Position numbers and translations under genes: made by a program. The notes below the pieces were generated by a model. It was not told the DNA's origin, ran no database searches, and saw nothing but the letters and a program-made list of their open reading frames with translations. From the NCBI GenBank assembly GCA_964017235.1, contig OZ024934.1, forward strand, positions 83,480,706-83,544,705: a stretch of 64,000 bases of DNA, read 5' to 3'. Shown piece by piece: positions 1 to 11,809 of this stretch. The first letter of the stretch is position 1. Each line of letters opens with the position of its first letter. Source of the DNA: Sabellastarte sp. h YS-2021 (lineage: Eukaryota; Annelida; Polychaeta; Sabellida; Sabellidae).

Positions 1-990
1 CCAATTCCCCACCCACCCACCCCCGAAAAAAAATAAAATAAATAAATAAAATAAAAAAGCTGATAACAATATACAAAAAATAAAGGTACTGATAATATTA
101 GAAGAAATTAACTCTCCCAGCAAACTCTCCCAGTAAATATGCCCTAAATATTAGTTCACCCAGCACTCCCACCAGATGAAGACCCAGAAGAAAAAATTAA
201 AAAGAAGCCCCTCACTAAAACATAGCAAGTGAATTAATACTTTGCAGTACTAGACTTCAAAAACACCTCCCCCAACCCAAAAAATTAGAAAGTAAAGGGG
301 TTCTTGAACCCCTGTCCAGCTTGCTGGGGTTGCTGGGGACCCGTTTAATGTCCCTCCAATAAACACATTTATTCTTTCAGTTTATTCTTTCAATTGGGGG
401 GAGGAGGCACATTTTACCTCAGTATTGGTGCCATGGAGGAAGGCTTACTTGCTTCCTTGATTGTCCTTTGTTTTAAACCACTGTATATCCACCCTTTGAA
501 CCCTTCCATTTTGTCACCTTACAGTGGGGGTGACACACAATTGTGTACACAAGCAGAAGCAAAGGAATGCAATGTTTGCCTTTTCAACAATAGGTGTTTG
601 CTTTTCATTTGATGTGCATTGTTTGACCATTAACAAATTTCCAATGACTGGAGAGCAAAGTTTGTATTTTAAGCTAGTATACAATGTCCACATTGACCAA
701 ATAGATGAAGTTTTTCATTTTGTATTAGAAATCACACTTAGTATAACAAAATAAAACATTTTATTGGAAATAAGGTAAAATAGACACATTATTGCGTAAA
801 CAAGGACAATAATGCTTGATGAAAATGCACAATTAATATTTTAGCTTATCACCATATGTCCATGTAAAACTCTTATCAAGTCACGTAGTGTCATTCATAC
901 ATTTTTATTTTGGTTATGTATTAAAGTGGTCCATTGTACTATTTACATTTAAAGTGTCACAGTATCACAGTGTTAACATTTTTAAAGTCT
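1..990. other. Non-coding stretch, simple repeats
   Basis: The first 60 bases are C-rich then A-rich simple sequence (CCCACCC, AAATAAAT). The remainder is AT-rich DNA with short open frames of at most 76 codons that resemble no known protein. It may contain the 3' end of the adjacent Harbinger element, but I could not identify terminal repeats. Confidence 0.5.
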
Positions 991-996
991 GTCCGT

Positions 997-2076
997 TTAC
1001 CAGGCCACCTGCCCCTCAGTCATGAAATAGTCCCTCAGAATATTCCTCTGCATTTTTGCTGCCTCCAGTGGGTTCCGGCCCTCATGTGGAATGTCATTGC
1101 CCTCCAGCACTATCGGGTCCTGGCCCTCTGCCCCAAAGCCATCCTGTTGACCTGTGGGGTATCTCATCCTTAGCAGGTTGTGCAGTACTAGGCAGGCCAT
1201 GACCACTCTCTCCACCATCTTGGGTTCCTTGCTACATCGGCCTCTGGAAGATCAGGAAGCGGAACGTTAAAATCCCGAAGGCGTTCTCTACGACCCTTCT
1301 TCCCCAGCTGAGCCTGTAGTTGAAGACTCTCTGGTTCAAGTCCATACTGCTTCTTGAGTAGGGCTTCACTAGCCAGAGCTTCAGGGGGAAAGCAGCATCC
1401 CCGAGGATGAAATAGTTCACCTTTGGTTCATCATCAACAAAGGATTCACTCTCTAGGAAGCTGATGCTGCCATCCTCTATTTTGTGCCTCAAATTAGAGT
1501 GCTTAAAAATCTGAGCATCAGAGCTTGACCAGGCTGCTCCCAAGTCTACCCACAGGAACCAGGAGTACAATAGAGTGGAAGCCCTTGTAGTTGTGGTTAG
1601 AGGCTGCCACCCAATCGTGGACATCTTATTGGGATGTGCTTTCCATCCAGGGTACCCAGGGCATGTGGGATGTTCCACTTCTGATGGAAAATGGACTCAA
1701 CCTCCAACCAGTCTTCTGGGCTTGGTGGGCACATCATCATCTCATCTTGATAGGCCCTGATGATAGCGTCGCAGACCTCAAGCACAAACTTATTGATGGT
1801 CGACCTTGCCACCCTGAAAGCATACTGCAGGCTTGGGTAGCTGTCTTCACTGGCCAGGTGTCTTAGGGTGACTGTCCTGGACAGGGGCTTTCTCATCCAA
1901 GTCATCTCCCTCTGGATCTCAGGAATGAGTCTCTGCTCCAGCTCTTGAAAGAACTTGGGTGGCATCCGCATGAAGTTTCGGTATGAAATAGGGTCATCTA
2001 ACTCGAGCTTTGACATCAGTCTGGTGTCCTGACCATCTTCTTCACAATCTGCCTGGGTTAGCCATGGCCTGACCAA
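997..2076 (-). pseudogene. PIF/Harbinger (HARBI1-like) transposase, frameshifted
   Basis: Read on the minus strand from 2076 down, three overlapping frames give consecutive pieces of a HARBI1-type DDE nuclease. The N-terminal piece (2076-1597) contains GTLDGKHIPI, the region of the first catalytic Asp. The middle piece (to 1232) has SSSDAQIF, GDAAFPL (second Asp) and VVENAFGIL (catalytic Glu). The C-terminal piece (1218-997) has MACLVLHNLLR. A short stretch of the YYNYKGF-type motif lies in the third frame near 1590-1555. At least two frameshifts separate the pieces, so no full-length enzyme can be made. Harbinger elements normally also encode a Myb-like partner; none is recognised nearby. 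The family call rests on motif order; the exact subfamily is unknown. Confidence 0.85.
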
Positions 2077-2079
2077 ATA

Positions 2080-2860
2080 TCTTCTGTGTCTTCACTCTCT
2101 TCCTTGCAGACCCATCTCCTTCTCAGCCTCTCTATCATAGCTGTAATGATGACTGTCTCTCCACTTGTAATATTAAGAGTTGAATTTGTATAAGATTTCT
2201 GTCATGTCTGTTCATGTTGGCATCTAAATTCTATTCTTACCTCTTTTATACCCATTGGGATCCAGGTATCCAGTGGTCACTAGCTCCCACCAGGACACGT
2301 TTAAGGCTATCATAAAAATCCCTTATCGATAAGCTGACATCTGTGAGAAAAATAACAATCTGCAAACCCCATCTGTGAGTCTCCGCAAGGTTCTTATACC
2401 CATCCGGGGTGTCCTTGAGATGTCCTTGGGCATCCTTATGTTGTTCTGGAGTGTTTTCACTGCACTGCAGGTGGTCACGGACGTGTCCGGGGGTCATCCG
2501 CAAGCAACAAAATTCATCCCTAACATCCTTGTGGCATCCTTATTATCTGTAGAGTTATCTGTGACGCATCCGTAAATCACTTACTTGTCAAACATCCCGC
2601 TCCCCAAAACCTACGATCCGCAAGAGAGCATTGTTAGTTACCATATATGGAACCATGGCATATATCCATGGGGATCCTTGGAAGTGTAACTGATAAATAC
2701 GATGACAAAATAGATGGAATACAACTTTTGAACATGACATACAACTTAACATCTAGAATCAACAAGTTTCTTAAGGGGGGTCTAATTGTCACCTACAAGT
2801 TTTGCATTCATATTACCTGTCATGTATAGGTTAAGTTAACATTGTATCTGCATAATAACT
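2080..2860. other. Repeat-like DNA upstream of Harbinger remnant
   Basis: There is no convincing gene. The part from 2390 to 2580 contains recurring words such as CATCC, GTCATCCGCAAG and TGTCCTTG, giving it a repeat-derived look and short open frames on both strands. It may belong to the Harbinger element. Confidence 0.4.
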
Positions 2861-4469
2861 TACATTTATAAGTCGTCACCTCGGTTATATACAAGTCACT
2901 AACCCATAGACATAAGTTAGTTGCTATCTGTATCTACCTGTCGGTTAGTAAAAATTAATTAATCGCTCAGCGAAATTAGTAACATATGATCTAATAGCCT
3001 GACAACATGAGTTATTAACCTGAAGATTAAAATGAAAAGCTTGTGAAGCACTTAAGTTATTAACTCAATTGAATGTACCACCCCAAAGTTGTAATATGTG
3101 ACACAATAATAACTTATTTTGGATATATTTTCTAGTAACTTGCATATGTACAAATGAGTAACCGGCACATATGAATAAGTATTTCATTTTGACAAGTTAG
3201 TGGTGAGTAAATAATCAACTGTTGTAAATATATCAGCCAACATACAAAAATGGCAGTATTGAGCTACTTGAGTCTCATTCATGACAGGTCCCAAGTTATA
3301 GTTTTTATCAGTCGGCATTTCCCCAATGAGTTCAAACTTTTGTTGCACATTTGAACAAACGTTTCACAAACCATTCATTGAAAGGTTTGAAATCTCAAAT
3401 GAGTTTTTTGTTGTAGATCAATGTTATTCTGTGAATCTAATCGAGTGACACTTCAACTGGAACAAAAATCTAACAGATTGAGACAAGACACGCCTGAGTT
3501 TTTGAGATTGGAGCACTTAAGCTAATCTGACCATAGTGTATTATTTTGTAGTGTTGAGATTAATAAACATTATCTTCTTTGCCTTTGCATTGATACCAAA
3601 TCAAATACAATAATTAGTGTAATCAAAATAAAACATTCTCAATATATTGTAAGTACTTTGCATAATCTCATATAGCATAATTAACTTAAGAAGTCCAATA
3701 TATGGAAGTAATTTACAATGAAAGTTTAGTGCAAATACTTAGTCATACATATTATGCTCAGCAATAAAAATAAACTAGAGCAAAAAAATATGGACTGAAA
3801 GATTTTTTTCTGGTATGAGAAAGCAATAGAATTGATTTTTTCGTAACTCTGTTTAATAATCAGAGAATTTTTGCACAGGGAAGGTATTAATGCTTCTACG
3901 CTTAGGAGCATTTCTGTGAAATAGCAGTCTATATCTATAAAGTTTTTTTAAATGCTAAATAAAATATTACAAAAAAGATTTAAAACCTGCATGCTTAAAG
4001 ATACAAGCTCTCTGTTAAACGAATTTAATTGTCTGATACTAAATTCTTTGGGATATTTTTGTGCAAGGTAGGCTGTATCAGTTACAACTTAAATTGGACA
4101 GAAAAATCTAACCTGGAATTAGAAAACACATGTTAAACATTAACATTATTTAATGTTCTTCTAGCTTCATTTTAAAGTTCGCACCAATATAACTGGATGC
4201 CACGTTTCAAACGGACTTTTAGTTAGTTGATTTTAACTTTCAAAAAGAATATAAATGTACACATTAAATGTTAGGAGTTTCTCATCAAGGAACCATTATT
4301 GACATTAAAATATCATTTATGGACAAAAAAACCATGTTGATTTTATGTTTTTCAAAGTATAAATTTATTAAAACACATATTCCGTTGTAAAATATTGTAC
4401 GAATTGCAACTTGTACAAGTGTCAGCTTATTCAGGTTTCTTGTATAAGGAGCAACTTGTACAAACTCTC
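2861..4469 (+). promoter_or_regulatory. Ancestral upstream region of galectin 1 (separated by DIRS insertion)
   Basis: AT-rich DNA without genes. From about 3540 to 3960 it aligns by eye with 52490-52880 upstream of galectin 2. Shared phrases in the same order are GTGTT-AG-TTAATAAA, TTGCCTTTG, GTAAGTACTTTG, AGTCCA-TATATG, TATTAATGCTT and GAAATAGCAGT-TATxTCTATA. The order and spacing suggest that the duplication which made the two galectins included this flanking DNA. The block ends at the left terminus of the DIRS element, which now separates it from the first exon by about 7.6 kb. Two copies of CAACTTGTACAA (about 4407 and 4452) lie just before the insertion point. Confidence 0.6.
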
Positions 4470-4735
4470 ATTTTATTACGCTACAATAGTCCTACCTATT
4501 GTAACCATATGCTTTACCGGTGGTTGACCACGGGAAGCTTCCAACCGGAGTAAAGTTGAAAACTATTACCCGTGAAATTCAGATAGACAGGGCTTTCCGG
4601 AGTACTGATCACGGGGAATGCCGGTGATATAGTACCGGTGCGGATAAACACGCACCTGCTGGCTTGGCCACGTGACCTAAGGAACCTATCAGATTGCTCC
4701 CAAGAGCACTTCCTTCTTTTTGTTGGAAGCCATCT
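4470..4735 (+). repeat. Left inverted terminal repeat of DIRS element
   Basis: The segment from CCTACCTATTGTAACC through the block ending near TTGTTGGAAGCC is the reverse complement of about 11810-12040 with few differences. It includes recognisable words such as GGAAGCTTCC and GGCCACGTGACCTA. In DIRS elements these arms are complemented by the internal region. Confidence 0.9.
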
Positions 4736-4847
4736 TGTCAAGTTGGCTTGCTAGTGACTCTCACTTCAGTGAATTGTTACAGCTATATAACTGTCGGTAG
4801 ACAGTTAAATTGTGATTAAATTGTTTCATAACAGTTTATAGAACATT

Positions 4848-6655
4848 TTGGTAATATGGTTAAGACACCTCCTTACCAGAAAAGGGGCAAGTGTGGACAT
4901 TTTATGCCCCAGTTTGATTCTCATGGCTCCTGCTTTGGCTATAGAGCCAAGTGCAAGGGACTGGATCCCTGTGCACAAGGAGCTGACAGAAGAGCAGTGG
5001 TCCCATCTCAGAGAAAATTTTGCCAAGAGGTCTGCTTACAGGCATAAAACCGGCTCACAGGGTGACTCATTTGAGGAGCCGGAGACAGAAGAACTGGCCC
5101 CGACCGGTGAAGATTTCTCGCAAGTGGACGACACTCTTCTGGATCTTGAACCGGAAGACTCTAGTACAAGTGCACCTCTCACCGGCATCAGCCCTCTCAC
5201 TAGCCTCCCGGCTTCATTACCTGCACAGTGTGTCCTGGCGGCTTCTTTTACTATGGGTCCGGTACAACAGTCTATGACTGATTCTTCAGCCGTTTTCAGG
5301 GTGCCGCACACTCTGTCTCAGACAGTCACACAGGACATTCCACCGTCAGGATACCTACCACACACAACTCCTGGCAGGCAATCAGTTGCGGAAAGAATGG
5401 CAGCTTTGTCATTCCCACAACCTCAGAGGGCTGTCTCAACAACAGAGATCCCACAGACTCCTAGGATTCAACTCATCAGGAGCCAGCTGGAGCAGCAGAA
5501 TTTTGAGATGATGAACTCTCTGCAGCAGAAAAACCAGCAACAAATCAAGGATCTCTCTGCTCAGTTGCAAACAGGACTGCAGGCATTCCTTCAACAGTCT
5601 GTGGAGCAGATGTTCACGCGTTTGGCCCCGGCACAAACTCAACTTCCAGCAGCTACATCTACAGCACCGCCACCTCAAATTGTGTCTATCACACCGGTGT
5701 CATACCGGTGCCATACCGCCTGCCAAAGCAGAGGAACCAATGGACTCGGCTCCATCTCAACCTGCCACTCCTGAGGTAAAGAAGGGTTTTGCAAAGGTTA
5801 AGGGCTCCTCAGCTATCGCTCAACAGTCCATCCAAGCGGTGGTCTCTCAAGTGAAGGTACCAACGACCACCCCCTCTACACAGCCATCCTTCTTGCCGAT
5901 GGCTGCTTCTACTCCAAGGCTCGCATCTCCTCTTCAAGCCTTGGAACAAGAGGAATATGGTACTGATGCTTCAGCTTCCTCCTTCTCTTCCCCTTCAAAG
6001 CCGGAAGACCCTACGGAAGTTGGAGAACAGGCGGCACCCCCTAACCTCCCTTTCAGGGAACTGATCCAAAAGGCTAGGGAGTTCTTGTCCATTCCTGACC
6101 CAGTAGCAGAAGAGGACTACAAGCTGGGCTCAGCATTGGGACATGATCCTCTTCTCCTGCAGCAGGAAAAGTTGGATAGACCCCATTTATCAAGCTCCCA
6201 ATGGTTGCCGACCTATCTCGCCTTCAGACTGCCCAGGACGACTCAGTCAAACCGAGCATGTCAAATACTCTGGAGATAGGAAATATAGATAGGCATTCCA
6301 CCACACAAGGGAAGCTGGTATAGTGTAGTGGACAATAAGTTTGCACAGACAACAGGTGGTTCCACAGGGTTTTTCTAATATTGCAAAGCCTGGCTACAGG
6401 AGTGGACCCCCAGCTTCAGTCCAACAGAAGGATCTAGTCAAGCTGGAATACATGACTCCAGAGAACATCAGCATTGCTAATTTCCTCTCCACCTTCAGGA
6501 TGGCCAGCGAGTTGTGTCTCAACAATCTTCGTCTCTCAAGGGACCAAAGGGAGAGATTGTTTGAACAGTTCCGTGCAACCACGGATCATGTTGCAGTTGT
6601 TCTCCATGACCCAACAGGAATCTGCCCAGATGCAGTTTATGCTGGATATAAGTAG
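4848..6655 (+). pseudogene. DIRS gag-like ORF, frameshifted
   Basis: Three successive plus-strand frames (4848-5774, 5680-6279, 6341-6655) continue one another. The first is rich in Ser, Thr, Pro and Gln and has a Gln-rich probable coiled-coil stretch near residues 215-260 (QQKNQQQIKDLSAQLQ). The second contains FRELIQKAREFLSIPDP, resembling DIRS-type gag. The third contains SRDQRERLFEQF. No zinc knuckle is seen. Gag would package the RNA template in the cytoplasm. The first ATG at 4848 lies shortly after the left terminal repeat, a plausible native start. Assignment rests on position and weak motif likeness; frameshifts near 5700 and 6280 disable it. Confidence 0.65.
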
Positions 6656-7540
6656 GAGTATGTCCAAGGCCTACAAAGACTTGGTATCCAACTTTTTATC
6701 CACTCTCACGAACCTGGTGCTTCTCAGGCGTGATGCCTATCTACACCATGCTCACCCCAACCTGGATGCTTTTAGGGTACGCAATCTTCGTGCCGCCCCA
6801 GTCTCAGGTGGAGACCTGTTTGAGAGGAGTCTCATGCAGGAGTATGAGCAACACTTGATAGGACTAGGAGTGAAACCTGGATCCAAGAAGGAGCAATGTT
6901 TCCACCCATACAAGCAAAGCAAGAGGGTAGGGGTGGACGTCAACAAGCTCCACAAGGGTTTACTACCAACCCATGCTGGCTCCACAATATATGGTGCAGC
7001 AACCCTTCTGTCAACATCCACCCCAAGGTGGTCGCAGAGGGGGACATGGTGGTCGAAGAGCAATGCAATGCTTTTAGGAGATCTCTTACATTGTGTTTTC
7101 CCTGTAACCCCTCCAGAGGGGGAGAAGACTCTGAGTGTGTTATCCCTACCGGAGAGGGAAAAGACTCTGTGTGTACAGCCCCCACCGGAGGGGGGAAAGA
7201 CTCCGCGTGTACAGTCCCCACCAGAGGGGGAGAAAATTCTGGTTGTACAGTCTCAGGATACATCCAAGCTAGTTCAGTTCAAAAGTGTATTTATTCCAGA
7301 AAAAGATCTGCCAGTGGGGGGCAGACTAAGGCAGTTCCTTCCGGAGTGGGATAAACATGGGTCCCACCGGTTGATCACAGGGCTCATAAGAGACAGATAC
7401 AAGTTGCCCTTCAGGGAACGCCCAAACCTATCCAGGGTACCCTGCATAATCAGCAGTTACGCAGGCTTCGACAAACAAAGTGCCTTATGGACCTCTCTAC
7501 AAGACCTGCTGCAGAAAGGTGCAGTCGAAGTCGTTCATAC
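6474..7540 (+). pseudogene. DIRS gag C-terminus and start of RT
   Basis: One open frame carries a gag-like tail (LRRDAYLHHAHPNLDAF, then LRAAPVSGGDLFERSLM), four 12-residue repeats, and then the beginning of a DIRS reverse transcriptase (VGGRLRQFLPEW, LQDLLQKGAVEVVH). The frame then runs into a hAT element inserted after 7540; the last residues of the computed ORF (to 7586) belong to that insertion. The RT continues at 8344, on the other side. Joining of gag tail and RT in one frame may be native or a product of decay. Confidence 0.75.
7110..7253 (+). repeat. Four in-frame 36-nt tandem repeats
   Basis: Four copies of a 36-base unit encode 12-residue variants on the theme PPEGEKTLxVxS (for example PPEGEKTLSVLS and PPEGGKTPRVQS). 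They lie between the gag-like tail and the RT start, where a flexible linker would be tolerated. The copies differ by several bases, so the expansion is not very recent. Confidence 0.85.
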
Positions 7541-8335
7541 TAGTGTTCTCAAAATTCCCTTTTTGGTGGGACCGGGTAGGTATTGATTTCAGCAGGCGGG
7601 TACCCGGTACTCGCGCTGATGGATGATAATAGGTGATTCTACAAAATTCTCCACATTTACAAACTTAAAACTTACACAAATCATGGGATCCAACCATTTG
7701 CTTTATTTCCCGTCAGCCACCCTTTTTGCATTCAAAACAGTATGACACAATGAAGAAATATTAACCAAGAAAAGATTTCTATACATTCAAAACACGGTTG
7801 TTCATAAAAGTGGAGTCACATGACCTATCAGTAAAGCATTCACTGTTGCTCGAATGTAGTTTCGGAATTGAAACTTTATTTTTTTCTTCAGGCAGGTAAA
7901 TGAACTTTATTGATTCTTAATTAAGAACTACTGTTTGAAAATATCGTACTTTTATTAATTTAAGGTGTGCATGTCATATAGGTAATATATACAACATTTC
8001 ATGTACTCGGAATTATGTAACTGTGTTAATATACTGACGATTTTCAAAGGGTATCGGCATATAACAATGTATAAACAACCAAAATAAAAGACAAATAAAA
8101 TACTATAAATGATGTACACGGGTGAGAAAACAATATTTGTGTGCATTTTAATTGAGTAGTTTCATTTTTAAGTGAATTAATTAAGTCCAGATACGTCTGT
8201 GTACTCGGTCAGCCAACGTGGGCGATATTGACAGAAATAAAGCTTAGATTCGGGTACTCGGGTATGTGATTTCGGATTCGGGTAAATATTCAGAGGTCAG
8301 GTACCCGGATATCCGGATACCCGTTGAGATCACTA
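7541..8335. mobile_element. Non-autonomous hAT element inserted in DIRS RT
   Basis: A 795-bp insertion begins TAGTGTTCTCAA and ends TTGAGATCACTA, 12-bp terminal inverted repeats with one mismatch and matching the hAT end pattern (T/C-A-R-N-G). It is flanked by a perfect 8-bp target duplication, GTTCATAC (7533-7540 and 8336-8343), the length hAT transposases make. Sub-terminal GGGTAC/CCGG motifs recur near both ends (about 7574-7612 and 8252-8322), as is common for transposase binding sites. There is no transposase; the only ORF is 63 codons. Confidence 0.93.
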
Positions 8336-8343
8336 GTTCATAC

Positions 8344-10020
8344 CCCAGAAAGTTTGGGATTTTAAAGCCGTCTCTTCCTGATTCCAAAACCAAGCAACCG
8401 CTGGAGGCCAGTTATAGACTTGAGTTCACTAAACAAATTCCTGGCCATCCCAAAGTTCAAGATGGAGACCCCAGAGTCCATAAGTGCCTCCCTCAGGAAA
8501 GGGGAATGGGTCACATCCATAAATCTCACAGACGCTTACTTACACGTGCCAATTCACACCCAGTCTCAAAAATACCTCAGGTTTCATTTCAAAGGCTTCA
8601 CTTACCAGTTCACCAGCCTCCCCTTTGGGCTAGCAACAGCCCCCCCCTCATTTTCACCAGTATAGTCAAAGAGGTAAAACTGATGGCTTTGCAATCAGGA
8701 ATCAGACTCCACCAATATATGGACGACTGGTTGATCCGTGCCCCCTCAGAACAACAATGCACAGTCCAAACACAAAAACTACTAAAGCTGGTGAAGGATT
8801 TGGGCTTTATAGTAAACCTCAAGAAGTCAGAACTCAAACCATCTCAGAGGTTCGACTTCCTGGGTTACCACTTTTTACTAGATTTGGCTCTTGTGAAGCC
8901 CACGCAAGACAGGTGGACCAAACTTCAGGAGATGTTTCATCACCTCTCCTTGAAGTCTGTTATCAGTGCAAGGAGTCTTATGTCCACCATTGGATTGCTT
9001 GCATCAACGGAGAAGACTGTAAAATTGGGCAGGAGGCATCTGAAAACTCATTGGAAATATCCGATGCCTCTGGACACACTGATCACCTGGAATCAGAAGA
9101 TGATACGACACGGGGAATGGTGGTTAGACCCTCAAAATGTACTACAAGGAGAACATCTCCGCCCCAAGGAACACGAAAAACTAATATTTACAGACGCCTC
9201 AAATGCAGGTTGGGGTGCTCACTCAGGTCAAAACTCTACAGGAGGGCTCTGGTCTCTTTCAGAAAAGCACCTTCACATCAACCTATTAGAAATGAAGGCG
9301 GTTCTTCTGGCTCTGCAATTCTTCAAGACAGATTGCAGGAACAATCAAGTACTTATCACCTCAGACAACACCTCAGTGGTGGCCTATATCAACAAACAGT
9401 GTGGCACAAAATCAGCAGAACTCTGTGCCCTAATGTGGAGAATTCTCACTTGGTGTCACCTAAACAATGTCACACTCAGAGCAAGACATGTACCGGGCTC
9501 ACTCAATGTGATAGCGGATGGCCTCTCAAGGAGGAACCAGATCAAATCAACAGAGTGGTCCCTTTCTCCACAGATTTTCAAACAAATTTCCAAACTTTGG
9601 GAGAGTCTCCAAGTGGACCTGTTCGCAACCAGCCTGAACAAAAAGCTTCCTACATATGTCTCTCCGATTCCGGATCCTCAGGCATGGGCAGTAGATGCCC
9701 TCAACATTCCATGGGAAAACCTGGTTGCTTACGTGTTCCCTCCCACTGCCCTGCTGCCCAAGGTTGTACAAAAACTTCAATCACAAACATGCAGTATAAT
9801 TCTGATAGCCCCAGGCTGGCCGACAAAACCATGGTTTTGGGACCTGGTGGAGATGTCTCTGGACATTCCAAGACAGCTACCACCCACACGCACTCTGCTA
9901 AAACAACCACTGAACAACCATTACCATGCCAACCCAACATCCCTGAACCTCCACGTCTGGTATCTAGGAGTTCAGCACTCCAAGAACATGGTTTCACTGC
10001 AGAAGTGGCAGAAAGAATAG
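8344..10020 (+). pseudogene. DIRS reverse transcriptase / RNase H
   Basis: After the hAT insertion the RT resumes in a frame containing an early in-frame TAA (8365-8367), then INLTDAYLHVPI and LPFGLATAP. A shift within a C-run near 8641-8648 moves it to another frame holding the polymerase active site YMDDWLI (about 8719). RNase H follows with its acidic residues in FTDASNAGWGAH, INLLEMKAV, TSDNTSVVAYI and VIADGLSR. The C-terminal part (DLFATSLN, IAPGWPTKPWFWD) is the type of extension often seen in DIRS polyproteins and sometimes called a methyltransferase-like region; I am unsure of that function. Stop, frameshift and insertion make this copy dead. Confidence 0.9.
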
Positions 10021-11086
10021 CTGCTCCTCAGAGACTCTCAACAAGATCCATCTACACATCCAAGTGGACCGTTTTTCAATGTTGGTGCACAGAAAAACAG
10101 GTGGACTTCAGGAGTCCCTCTATAGGAGACATCTGCAACTTCTTCTGATATCTGTTTAATGACTTAAATAGATGCCCTTCTACTATTGAAGGCTACAGAA
10201 CAGCCATCGCAGATACCCTGGGAATACTGAACAAAACATTAGTACTAACCCTGAGATTGCCAGACTGATAGCCAGTTTTCACAGGGATAAACCCAAGAGT
10301 TCCAGGTCCATTCCTAAGTGGAATCTGTCCCTTGTTTTACAGAGACTAACCCAGCCTCCTTTTGAACCACAAGAGGAAGCAGCTCTAAAATTCTTAACAT
10401 GGAAGACAGTGTTCTTACTAGCCTTAGCCTCCGGGAAAAGGCCAAGTGAGATTCATGCCTGGACACTAGATGGACTTTTATGCCTAGGTGACTGGGATCA
10501 GATCCAACTGTCCCCCTCACCCTCCTTCATTGCCAAGAATCAATTAGCAAAGGAAGGACCGCAATCTATCTCACCAGTGGTCATTCCAGCCTTGAAGTGT
10601 AGTCAAGACTCTCCGGACACAGATGTCCTACACTGCCCTGTCAGGGCCCTTCAGTGTTATCTGGACCGAACTAAGGATTCCAGAAGGGGTAGACAGTTAT
10701 TGTTTATCTCCTATAAATTGGGCCATTCTAAGGATATTCAGTGTTCAACTATATCGTCTTGGATCAAAAACACTATAAAATTTTGCTACACCAAGGCAGA
10801 CAATGCAGACATGGACCTTGTAGGGGTAAACGCCCATGACGTCAGAGCTTTTGCGGCCTCCAGGGCCTTTTATGGGGGAATTTCCATGGATCAAATTATG
10901 CAAGCCTGCTATTGGAAATCACACAACACATTCACCAGATTCTACCTCAGAGATCTTGCCGGAGAAGACCAATCAGAAGGCTCCTTCCACTTAGGCGCCT
11001 TCATCGCAGCACAGCAGGTGATGCCTCCTTCCGACCTAGTTCCAGGGAAGAAAAAAGAGGGGGGCACGACGCCGGGAACCACCTAG
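10000..11086 (+). pseudogene. DIRS tyrosine recombinase
   Basis: The catalytic half is one open frame (10409-11086). It has the first Arg in SGKRPSEIH, the HxxR box in NAHDVRAFAAS, and a C-terminal ACYWKSHNTFTRFYL segment holding the His/Trp position and the nucleophile Tyr. The N-terminal DNA-binding half (from about 10000: TSKWTVFQCWC, then STIEGYRTAIADTLG) is in another frame and broken by stops at 10146-10148 and near 10267. This enzyme inserts the circular DIRS intermediate. The catalytic residues look intact but the full protein is not encoded. Confidence 0.88.
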
Positions 11087-11221
11087 ACGGGGAGTGTCAG
11101 AACCCTCTGACACCATAGAACGGGGTCTTCACCCCTTTAAGGTAACTTGACTTTTGATTTTTACTCTTATTCACTTATTTACCTGCTGTTTTCACAGAAA
11201 TACCTGCGTCTCATGTAGTTA

Positions 11222-11644
11222 CTAGGAGTTTTTTCCTTCCAATTTTTTGAGGATGTAATTTAAGTTTAACTTTTTCTGTTTACTTAACCTTACTTCCTTA
11301 AGAATTTTCTTATGTTGTATCAAATGTTCCTTGACATCACATTTCATCGTACTTTGTGTACTTTGTTTACTTTGTTTTTTGATATTTTTTCTGCTTGGAG
11401 TGCCTGCGCTGGCGGTGAGAATCAAGACGGTGCCTTTCTTCCCCTTGGTGACACACCTCAACCGCAGAAGAGCTGGAGAATTCCCCTCAGTTCCCAATGT
11501 GTACTTCCTTACGACCACATTGGGGGCTTTCTCCTTCACCCTGGTCTCCGGATGCTCTCCTGTGATGGTTGCTGCCTTTGCCAGATATAATTGTTTAGCC
11601 AGTGTATAGTCTTCCCAGCCATCCAAAATGCTGGGATTCAGCAT
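11222..11644 (-). CDS. Antisense 140-codon ORF inside the DIRS element
   Basis: An uninterrupted frame on the minus strand, starting at an ATG beside the internal complementary region and ending just after the YR gene. The product would be strongly basic, especially its C-terminal half (KNIKKQSKQ, KEVRLSKQKKLNLNYILKK). No known domain is recognised. Everything sense to the element is broken, yet this antisense frame is open, which may be chance or may mark a real accessory gene. No splice or promoter evidence is available. Confidence 0.35.
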   Translation of the reverse strand: MLNPSILDGWEDYTLAKQLYLAKAATITGEHPETRVKEKAPNVVVRKYTLGTEGNSPALLRLRCVTKGKKGTVLILTASAGTPSRKNIKKQSKQSTQSTMKCDVKEHLIQHKKILKEVRLSKQKKLNLNYILKKLEGKNS

Positions 11645-11744
11645 ATGGTTACAATAGGTAGAACTATTGTAGCGTAATAAAATTTGAAATTTTATTTTAA
11701 ATGTAGCTTTTATAAGCTACAATACCTACCGATTGTAACCATAG
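11643..11744. repeat. Internal complementary region (ICR) of DIRS element
   Basis: Its left half (ATATGGTTACAATAGG through GCGTAATAAAAT) is the reverse complement of the element's left end. Its right half (AAATTTTATTTTAAATG through GATTGTAACC) is the reverse complement of the right end. This joined-ends complement is a DIRS hallmark thought to template circularisation, and it was used here to define the outer boundaries. Confidence 0.9.
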
Positions 11745-11809
11745 TACAGGTCCTCCGTGGTCCTCCCCACTTGTTCCAGACTACACTGGGCAAGGGGTTT
11801 GGTTCCAAC

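Noticed and set aside
8757..10148. 463-codon ORF overlapping the RT-RNase H region
   Set aside because: Most of it is an alternate frame of the DIRS polyprotein; only its last part (after about 10000) matches the YR N-terminal half.
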